Of a stretch of DNA of 64,000 nucleotides, positions 23,501 to 32,975 are shown piece by piece. Positions within the stretch are counted from its first letter, which is position 1. Each line of letters starts with the position of its first letter. The position numbers and the translations under genes were made by a program. Under the pieces are notes generated by a model. That model did no database searches and was not told the origin of the DNA. It was given only the letters and a program-made list of their open reading frames with translations. Source of the DNA: Pseudofabraea citricarpa (lineage: Eukaryota; Ascomycota; Leotiomycetes; Helotiales; Dermateaceae); contig JAPWGK010000017.1 of the NCBI GenBank assembly GCA_029641185.1, positions 1,054,001-1,118,000 on the forward strand. The letters are read 5' to 3'.

Positions 23501-26500
23501 TTTTACCTCTATCAATCTGGGTTTCACAATCTGAACTTCTTCATGGTTCAATGCCTCTCTGGTGGATTCATGCTAACACTTCTACTTGCATTCTGCGGAT
23601 TCTTCGCGTTTTCCTTCCAGTACAGCTGGTATGGAGGCTTTGTATTCGCAGCCTACTTGATCGTGTTATCAACATATCTGAATTTGCTTGGGGTTATGGC
23701 TACAATGCATCGCGAGGACTCACCTTTCAAGTCTGGTCGCTTAGTCCTCGGCAAATGTCTACTGATTACACTCCTCTCGCCATTTTTATCGTCATTTATC
23801 AACAACCATGACGTGTTGATCTATCTTATAGTTCTTTATCTATTTCTTGCAGTATTACTCTACCAATACTCACATCTTTGCCATGAATGGAATACTTGGC
23901 CTGAGACGATAGCCATTGTGAAAGAGAACGAGATCAATGAATGGTACAAGCATAAAATGACTCGGTTTACAGACGAACCTGAAAAGGAAACAGACGAAAT
24001 CAAGTTTCAGAGCATTGAAGCTTGTGAGGCTTTGTTAGCAGAGGTCGAAAAATACAACTCCAAATCCCGACGACGTTCTGGCCCGGCGGACGACTTTGTC
24101 AAGAAGGTCGCAGTTGGTCATAAGTACGTAATTTGGATACTCAAAAAAGAAAGCAACGGACAACCTCTACCAATTCCATACAGTGGCACCTGGCTAGTTC
24201 AAACAAAACTTGCACTAGCAAATCAGCAACAAATTTGCCGGGGATTGAAAGAACATAGCCCCTTTCTACTGTTTCGTAACGCCAAGTATGATATCGCGCA
24301 GAATGTCGGGTTGTTTCTTGTCGCTTTACTTGATCGATGGATAGCTATTTCGATGAGCGCAAACGGGCACGTCGTTAACATGTACTACAACGCAAGAGCA
24401 AGATACGGCATTGCTTTTGGATTGCTGTACTTCCTTCTCAGTGCTGTCAGTCTTGACGTTGTTCTTCAACGTTATTGGGGTCAAACTGGTCGGCAGTCAT
24501 CTAAAAGACTTGGGAATATCTTCGATTTTGAATCTACAGAAGCAGTAGAAAGTCGCAGGGAAAAGCAACGATGGTTCAAAGCCTTGTTGGAACTATTTTG
24601 GGTTATGGTCTGCATTTTTGGGTTCACAACAATGCTCGTCTGGCTTTTCGTCATTGATCTTCCTCAAATAATTCTCTACTTTGCATACATTGTGGGATAT
24701 TCGGCCGTCATTATCTTTCAGGTATGTCAGGATAACCTTTTTTACCTTTCGCATAACGAGGCTAATAGACATAGTTCAATCGTGTTTTCACAATGGATAT
24801 TAAGATTCATGTACAGATTGTGTTCATGGCAGCTATTGGAGGCTATTTCCTGGGTGTTGTCTTACGTAAGTTTTGCTCGCGGATATATACAACGAGACTA
24901 AATAAGTACAGACTCTCTTCCGCAGACACAGGAATTTCGTTTCAACGACGTCCTATCGCTCTGCCTTGCATCTTTATCCGCCGCTTTTGGAACTTGGCTC
25001 TACTCAGACTTTTGCGATGACGTCTCACAGACAGTTCACATTGCATCCGAAGAGACTACTAACTGGAAACTTTACTCTCAAAAGCTTATTGGCAAGCGCA
25101 ATACTTGTACACGATTAAATACTGTTGAGCTTGATGCTTTGACGGGATCTGAGTGTCATTATGACGACTATAGTACCGAATCTCTGTCGCATGCTATCAA
25201 GCAAGTCATAACTGATGCTTTACTCTCTGAAAGTTCAAATATTTCACATGTTTTGCCGAAAGCGAAACAAATACTCGAGCATGCACGAAATATGTGGAAG
25301 AACCGACAAGTCAGACTTCTTACTGTGGACAGAGATGATTTTGTTGCAGCTGGGGGAGCAGATATTTTCGCTGGAAGTTACCGTGTAAACGGTGTGCTTT
25401 CGATTGTTGTTGGCCTTCCTTCAAAGGCCTCTTGGAAAAATGTTTCTGAGAATGAGTACAAAGAAATTGTAGCTCAACTCACTGCAGAGGCATTATTACA
25501 CGAGTGCTGCGAAGCTATGATGAGCATGTCCCACGCCAATGCTACGATTGCGGAACTGGCACTGAGTCCTGATGAGTTTGTGTCAGCTCGTATGTTTGTC
25601 CAATTTGCTTGGGCAAGTACTGCAGATCTACGGCGTATTGCTGCCAGTACCAACAAGGAGCTTTTGCGTCATATAGCACTTGGATGCGATATGAACGTCG
25701 AGTGGGTCAAGACACCTGAAGATGTTCGAAAAGCCATTCTCGCAAGAGCTGTCGGGCGCCGCTTTGTAAGAACAAAGAATGTGGACAACTGGTTGACAGG
25801 AAGATCCAGTTTACTTGAAATCCACGATCTTTACATCAAGCAATGCCTCTGTATCCACCATGGCGTCATTTGGAGGCTGAAACTCCACGACAAGGCAGGA
25901 TTGAAGTCGACCGATGTCTCCCAAGAAGAATACCATTGGAAAAAGGTGGTACAGGAAACGCCATTCCATCCCGTCAAAGCATGGACTGTTAGGGTCTATA
26001 ATTTCTTGTTTCTCTTCATCACTTTCGTCGCTACGGTAAGCCGCGCTGCACCTGACTGTGGCAGAGAGCTATGGTACACGGTTCGTGCGAACAAGTTCCA
26101 ACCGTTGATAGTTTGGGTCATCTTAAAAGTATGGCGAGTTTGTTGGTGGATGAAGAATTTTTGGATTGGGTCAATATTACTTCCACACAACAAAGTCTAT
26201 AACCAGTACTATGATTGGTTGAGCAAAGGAGCAACTCGTACCCTGACTAATGGTTCAATCACCGAGTCGCATCCTCGTGGCTACCGTTCAGGCTTTTTAA
26301 CTGGCACTCCCGATGGTTTCAATCTCAACATCTACGAAGGCCGTCATAGCACAGAACCCAACCTCCGAGATCATTACTGTGCTACCTACGACAAACAAGC
26401 ACGCCTTGGTAGACTTGTACAGATGAAATACCAAGGAGGAGAACTGAATTCTGCTATCAATTGGGTGTATGCATATGAGGAACAGCAAAACGCCAGTCAG

Positions 26501-29359
26501 CATTATCCATTTTACAGAACTGTTTTTCACCAAAACAATGCATCAGAAGATTGCGAAGAATATTATGACGCCTATGGACGAATTATACGTGGGGAAGTTC
26601 GTAAGAATAATATTCGATACAGCTTCAAATACGCTTATGATTCATTACTATCCACTGCGTCAACAAATATTTTGGCAGCAACCTATACTTCACTTGATCC
26701 GTTGGAACCTTCTGTGTTCGAAGTTTTTTGGTGTTTACCTTCGCCATCTTTCAACGATGATAAACAAGACATTTGGATACCGAGTGATAGGATTCAATGC
26801 TTAATCAAAACAACCGATGACACCGTCGAAGAGTTACGGTGGTCGTATGACCACAAGATGGATCCTACAGTACATCGGACGAGGAAAAATTCTCGCCTCG
26901 ATCCAATTGGGACTGCTGAGATACTTGAAACTTATGTCGATGAATATGGGTTGCTCGCTAAGCCCACCATGAATGCCTTCGTTGATGAAGATCTTTTAGC
27001 ATTTCACCAACTGTCATCAATCAAGTTATTCGCTGCGCGGCCGCTGAGAAAGAAGAATAAGGGGAAGCTCCATTTATCCAAGCCGAGTACAAGTTCGGTT
27101 CGCGAAAGAGATCGTAAAGTTTGCAGCTCTCGTCAAATACCAACTTCGGTTCTTCGTACAAGTTTGTGGAAACAGTGGTCCTCCTCCACAAGTCTGGATG
27201 CAATTACGGCATGTCTAATAGATGAGAAGATCTTGCGCGAAGAACCTCTTCTAAAACGTTATTGGTCTTTCCGAGATGCAGGGGATTTTGCTCTTGCGAA
27301 GGCACAGCTGCACGCGAATCTAGAGTCAATAGTGTCCTCTATTGAGGTATCAGATGATGTCTCGAGAAAGATAAACCTACCAATCAAACCTTCCGATCTC
27401 TTTACGATGGGTTTAAGTAAAGATGCAAACTATGTCATATCAAAACCCGAGGAATCATACATCGATACAGATACTCGAGTCGCAGTCATTTTTACTGATA
27501 CAGGTTGTTGGCCTGATGCCCCTGGTGGTGTTTCCAACTGTAGACGAGATCTTGTCGATGGACACTCAACTATACGCAATTACGCCTTGACAGAGTCGGC
27601 GAATGAGTACGGTATTCCTCGTTTCAACATGGAAACAAATGTCCAGCTTGTAAACAATTTACCTCTTTGGGGCTTGGATGGCAAGTGTCCAAATCATGGC
27701 CTCTTCGAAAACTTGCTTCAGTCCCAAGTCGACAGCCGCATACGAAAAACTCGGATCAAAGAAGACATCGAAGGAACCTTTATTCCCTTGTTGATTGCAT
27801 TTATTCGTGGATGTCGCACACACCGACTGACTACAGAGAATCTTATCGAACTTACTGATGTCGTCTTGAACATCAATGCTTACTTTGAAGAGAATGACTA
27901 TCTTGTTACATGGAACTCTAAGCAGGTACGAACAGCATGGCGAGAAGCATGGCTTTGCGAGTACCTAGATCCCAATGTCTCGAATCCCAACGATGCCTTC
28001 GACATTGAGCGACCTACTTCGCAAGACTTTGACGAAGCTCTTGGGTTGTTTGTCAGCTATTTTTTCGTCTTCTCCGTGCGTGTCCCAGAAGAAGTACCTC
28101 GAGTTTACCAAAGCACACATCATGGAATCAGTAGTTTATACGGCATGATACTCAAAATAAGGAGAGGTACAACCTGGGGTATCTGGGACCATGCCATTAT
28201 GTTGCGAGAAAGCTTGCTCAATATCAGTCCGGCCCAGTGTATTCTGTCTATTGCGGTCCAGACCATGTTGATCGGTGCTATGAAAGTCGCCGCACATCTG
28301 GCTTACATGCATGCTGATGTCATTCTTCCATGTACTGCGATCTATAATCCGTAAGTTTTACATTCTTGAGTTCTTACGGCTACTAACTAGGAATCCAGAA
28401 TCTGGGAAGCAGAAATTGGTAGTGACCAAGGGTTGAGATCAAGTTCAAAGCTCTTTGACCGCAAAATAGACCCCATAACAAATGGAATTAGCAGCATGGA
28501 CAAGTTCAAGCCAGTCGGAAAGCCTCGGACACAGGATCCAACTACTATTATGTTGTCTAATGTCCAGTTCATCAAAGACGTCAAAAATGCGATTCTTGCT
28601 GCTGGAGTCATTATTAACGATTTTGGCTTCAAGAATTACAATCTCATAGTCTATGGAGCCCAAGACAGGCAGCCGTCATACGCCATTGAGACAGAGGAGC
28701 TTATCTCGAGATTAGGTATCGGCGAAACAGTCAAGTTAGGGGGATTCGGTTCACCAAGTCAAGTCCTCAAAGATGCTTGGCTCTTCATGAATTCTTCCCT
28801 TTCAGAGGGTCTTCCTTTGGCAATTGGAGAAGCTGCACTTTCTGGTGTTCCAATTGTGGCGACAGAAGTGGGAGCTACAGCTCAAGTGCTTACAGATGCA
28901 GATGATCCCAACATCCTCTATGGAGAGATTGTTCCTCCAAATGATCCGGTAGGCCTTGCCAGGGCGCAAATACGTCTTCTCTCTATGATGGGACCTTGGG
29001 CAAAATATACGACCGATGACGAACCAGTTCCGGATTTGCCGGCGATATTCACCCCTGATGATGTTGAATGGATCACAAAACGAATGCACCAAAAAGCAGA
29101 CGATCGTCAAGCATTGGGTTTGAGGCTACGCGAAGTTGTGCTTCGAAAATTCAACGGTGATCGATATCTTCGAGAACATGAACAGATGTACTGGGTTCAG
29201 CGACATCTGGCGACCCAAAGGGCTGACCATGAATTGGAACAGATCAAGCACAGCCATCCGAAGTTCGGTGAGACAATGATGCCAAAGATGCTTGAGCCAG
29301 CAGACAACGGAAGTATGAAAGGAAGTTGGCAAAAGTTCAATCGAAAAGATCTTTTGTGA
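20595..29359 (+). CDS. gtb3: Giant membrane glycosyltransferase, GT4/PelF-like (Gtb3-like)
   Basis: Exons are 20595-21761, 21812-24865, 24926-28350 and 28399-29359, with introns of 50, 60 and 48 bp, all in phase, giving 2868 residues. One helix lies at about 44-62. A soluble region follows, then at least seven hydrophobic helices between about 885 and 1370. A long extra domain (about 1410-2250) precedes the catalytic part. The GT4 module starts near 2260 with TDTGCWPDAPGGVSNC, resembling the start of PelF-type transferases. It contains STHHGISSLYG, and ends with the donor-binding signature EGLPLAIGEAALSGVPIVATE near 2685. PelF polymerises the GalNAc/galactosamine polymer Pel in bacteria; by analogy this protein builds galactosaminogalactan from UDP-sugars. 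The helices suggest coupled export. The sph3-like gene starts 280 bp downstream on the same strand. Confidence 0.88.
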
Positions 29360-29639
29360 TAGACCGTTGAGATTCAATGAGGCACAATGGCAAGGCATGA
29401 TGGCATGGTCGGTTAGCCTGGTGGAGACGCAACCACGTGCCACTGCGGAATTTGTTCCCTGTAGCGCTTATATAGTTTTGACCCACCTTCATTCTTTTCT
29501 GGCGTTTACCTCGTAACTTTCTTTTGTCTCCTATTCACACATTCCATAACAACTCACATGTAATATAACCAAGAATCGACACAATTACCATCCTAACCGG
29601 AGAACGATTTCTTTAAGCGAGGGGACTAAGCTTAACTCA

Positions 29640-30452
29640 ATGGAGGCGAACAAGATCGCAAAATCCATTTTTCAAACAATCTCGTCTCGTATAAGAGCAG
29701 CCTTCCAAAAAAATCCCCCTTCACCGCCAGAAAAGATGAAGCCATTCATTGTACTTCCGCTTTACATTTACCCGACAGAAATATCATGGAATGTGTTGTA
29801 TTCAGCACTCGCGTCGCACCCGGCATTGCGATTTGTTATGATCATCAACCCCTCGAGCGGGCCAGGATCTCCTCCATATCCGGATTCCGATTACATACAG
29901 GCAATATCAAAACTAAGGACCTTCCCGAACGTAGAGCTTCTCGGATATGTCCACACAACTTATGCGACACGGCCCGAGGCGCTCGTTCAAGGAGATATAA
30001 ACATCTACGCAGGATGGAAAAGCCATCCCGAGTGTCAAATCTATATGGACGGAATCTTTTTTGATGAAACACCTAGTAAATATCCAGGAAAAGAGTACCA
30101 GTACATGCAGCGGGTTGCCACTTATGCGAAACAAGCATTGGGGGGCACCGTCATTCTAAACCCCGGAGTGAAAGTCGACGAAGCATATTATGAGATTTGC
30201 GACCTCGTTGTTGGCTGCGAAAACACCCATGAAAATTACTCGGGTGCTTTACTGGACGAGATGGACCTTTCAATGAGACGGAAAACAAGCATTTTGGTAC
30301 ATCATTTCAAGGGATCGGTCAAGGACCAGAGGGAGTTCGTATTGAGCTTGACCCGAAAACAGGTGGGAGGAATCTTCGTCTCTACGGAAGAATATGATAG
30401 CTGGTCAAAGTTTTGGAGTGACTTTTGTGTTGTCTTAGCGTCATCTGATTGA
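29640..30452 (+). CDS. sph3: GH135 spherulin-4-like glycoside hydrolase (Sph3-like)
   Basis: A single exon encodes 270 residues. The start is the first ATG after an in-frame stop. The spherulin-4 barrel begins with FIVLPLYIYPTEISW and includes FVMIINPSSGPG, ELLGYVHTTYATRP and the acidic motif MDGIFFDETP (Asp about 137, Asp-Glu about 142-143), where the family's catalytic acids lie. It ends with SILVHHF and GGIFVS segments. GH135 members hydrolyse alpha-1,4 GalNAc regions of galactosaminogalactan and are needed for its production in Aspergillus. No signal peptide or transmembrane helix is visible in residues 1-34, so its location is unclear. It lies tail-to-head behind the GT4 synthase and tail-to-tail with GH114 B. 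Confidence 0.92.
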   Translation: MEANKIAKSIFQTISSRIRAAFQKNPPSPPEKMKPFIVLPLYIYPTEISWNVLYSALASHPALRFVMIINPSSGPGSPPYPDSDYIQAISKLRTFPNVELLGYVHTTYATRPEALVQGDINIYAGWKSHPECQIYMDGIFFDETPSKYPGKEYQYMQRVATYAKQALGGTVILNPGVKVDEAYYEICDLVVGCENTHENYSGALLDEMDLSMRRKTSILVHHFKGSVKDQREFVLSLTRKQVGGIFVSTEEYDSWSKFWSDFCVVLASSD

Positions 30453-31061
30453 GTTTGAACCTCTTCCTCTTCCCGGAATGTGGATGGGTGTACATTGGCG
30501 GACACTACATTTATACTTTTCCGATCGTCATATTTGAATAGAGAGAATTAATATGCTTGCAGAAGTCACTTAAGATGATCGAATGACTCCTGATTTTAGA
30601 AACTCCAGACGGCTGCATTCTGGTACGAGGTAGAGTTGCAGTAGTCACGTGTTGACGGAATTATTGTAACGAACCACTTCTGTCTAGGTAAATATGTATA
30701 TATTCTGGGTGTCGAATGAAATTCGAGCAAACATTTTCCATGTAGCTCCAAGGAGTTACACCATGATAAGATGCCCTAAAACTACCCGAGAAGTAGAACG
30801 GGTTTCAAAATGTTTCGCGCGAAGGCCAGGAATGTTAACAAACTGAGTTGCATTCATGGAGAGAGGTTATTTCACGACACTTTGTGTTTCCCAGACAACA
30901 AATCAAATTATATTCAAGTTATGGTTTCTTAATATCCCCCACCAAAAAAAAAGAAAAAAAAAGCTACAAGTCCTAAAGACTTGTTGATTACCGCGCCAGT
31001 ACAAATACGCACACCCAGCAAAAAGCCAACTCCAACTTGAGATCAATTTTCTTCAAACAGA
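30453..31061. other. Convergent spacer between Sph3-like and GH114 B genes
   Basis: The 609 bp contain no supported gene. It includes an A-rich run (AAAAAAAAAG then more A) near 30944-30962 and a CACGTG core near 30645. It should hold two converging 3' ends. Confidence 0.5.
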
Positions 31062-32161
31062 CTAGCATACATCCACCCAAGCATCAAGATCCATCTTCTT
31101 CAAGATCGTTGAAAATCCCGACGTTGACGGCGCATCGCAAGTGGCTGCCTTGGTAGCTGCACTAACATCCGGAGCCTCGGTAGGGTATTCGATATGAAAG
31201 ACTGGTTTATCTGCAGCAATGAAGGGCTCGAACAGATCACATTCGCTGTACACGTTACACTGCTCGTTAATATCCCACTGCATCATATCCACGACGCGAT
31301 TCACGATCGATCCACCGTTCTTGAGTCCAATGGCTAGGCTGCGGTTATGTGCTGCATCTGCGAGAAATGTCAGGTAGTCGACGGCTGTGTCCTCGGTCAG
31401 ATCTAATCCAGAGTCGTTGCTGTAGCCGTCTACGTTGTCGGGATCTACACCATCACATCCTTTTGTTACTGCTAGGTCCATTCGCGCAACCATGATGCTT
31501 CGGACATTGGGTGAGCTTGTGTTAAGCCACCACTCTCCCTCCCAGCCATCAAGACCTATAAGTACAGATATTAAAGTCAGTACTTATTGCATAGATGTAT
31601 TCTTCAATCAAGAGGAATGGATCACTTTCTCAAATAATGCCTCGAAGCCTTTGGGAACTTCACAAGTTCACAATTCCACGTACCTTTGCCATAATCTGTC
31701 TTTTGAAAGCTTCCAGAGTCCGGTCGAAAGTCTTCATAACTACCTGCCGAAAAGTAGCATATGACTTTTCTTCCCAGACTGTGGAGTTTTGCGATTGTCT
31801 CCGGCGTGTTGATAAAAAGGTCAATGTCATAGGCTTCTGCTACAACTGACGTGTCGTCCAAGACAGTCGATAATACTATCTGCCATGAGGTTCCTGCCTG
31901 CGGCTGCCAATAAGACCCATTGGCTGTTGTGTTATTTGTACTTGGTGTAGTGGTGTTCGAAGAGTCGCCGTCTGTGCTTGAATTATCCGAATCGTTTCTA
32001 TCGTGCAATCCAACACCGAGCCCTATTGGTAGACCAATTATCAATACCACAGCAGCAATGGCCAATATTGTGAATAAGACTTTATGTCGTTGCCACAGAT
32101 TCGCAAGGGAGGTCTTGGGAGGCCCATCAGACTGCTCGTATCCACTCGATTGAATCTTCAT
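31062..32161 (-). CDS. ega3: GH114 endo-galactosaminidase, membrane-anchored (Ega3-like B)
   Basis: Exons on the minus strand are 32161-31684 and 31555-31062 around a 128-bp intron (GTACGT donor, TATAG acceptor), giving 323 residues. The chosen ATG gives a short cytosolic tail (about 26 residues). One helix follows (VLFTILAIAAVVLIIGLPIGLG), then a Ser/Thr/Asn-rich stalk with several N-glycosylation sequons. The GH114 domain contains TSWQIVLS, VICYFSAGSYEDFRPD, GCDGVDPDNVDGY and VFHIEYPTE. The role is cleavage of galactosamine-containing galactosaminogalactan at the cell surface. Compared with copy A it lacks the 250-residue tail with RRxS repeats and has an intron. It is divergent from deacetylase B across 814 bp, a pairing that suggests shared regulation. 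Confidence 0.9.
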
Positions 32162-32975
32162 CTCAGCGTAGCAGGGCAGGGCAGGACAATGAAAGCAGAA
32201 TGCCTGTTCAGGTAAAAATGCATTTCGAGATTGAGTGATGATCCTCTCGATTTGTATCTTCTCATTCCATCTTGACGCTCGATTCCCCAAGTCAATCTAG
32301 ACCCGCGGGGTCCCGAGCCGGACTTGAACAAGCGAGCTATTGCTTAAGCGACGCCACCAGAGGCACCCTGTCCTGGAAACAGCAGCGCTACCATGTTAAA
32401 CTCTATGGCCTAGCGTCGGGTAGGTAAATATCTAGAATCTGTTACCGGACTTAGAGCAATCTTCTTACCAGGCAACTAGTATCTGCCGGATGCAGCTGCA
32501 TCGCGAATCTCAATATCGCTCACGACGACCATCGCCTTCCCCGCACGGCACAGATTCTCGATGAAAAACTTACGCTTAAGTCTAAAGCACGATAGTAATC
32601 TAGCTAGATGCTAGTTTTATAGAACTAGAGATGTGTAAGTATTTGATTTACTAGAGCGAAGGGCCAATGACTGGCTCTTGTTCGGAGGAGTGTGCTCCTC
32701 AAGTGATAGCCACTGTTTTTGGCAAGCGATCAGCTCTCGGCTCGAGGCTGGTCACTTCTCCGCTTCCGTGCTTCCTAAATTCTTCAGCATGGATAGTCTC
32801 GGCTCTGGAACTTTTGAGATTCGCGAAAATTTCAGGATCTCCGAGATGTGATCACCATGACAATATCGTTTATCGGGTATATAGTTCGGCAGGAACATCT
32901 TCGAATCCTGATCATCATTCCTTCGTCCACAACATCCTCACCCTCCTCTCATTCCACTCTCATTAACCGCTCACC
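32162..32975. promoter_or_regulatory. Divergent promoter of GH114 B and CE18 B
   Basis: The 814 bp lie between two diverging cluster genes. One sequence, TCGCGAAA at 32821-32828, fits the StuA-type consensus WCGCGWNM. StuA is a reported regulator of GAG genes in Aspergillus, so this is a candidate site, but a single match in 0.8 kb is weak evidence. Confidence 0.4.

Noticed and set aside
32310..32420. tRNA-like segment on the minus strand
   Set aside because: It has a B-box-like TGTTCAAGTCC and a CTGT/ACAG hairpin with loop TTCCAGG, but the acceptor stem pairs in only five positions, the T stem has a mismatch and the D arm is not canonical. A covariance-model tRNA search would decide; without it I do not call a tRNA.
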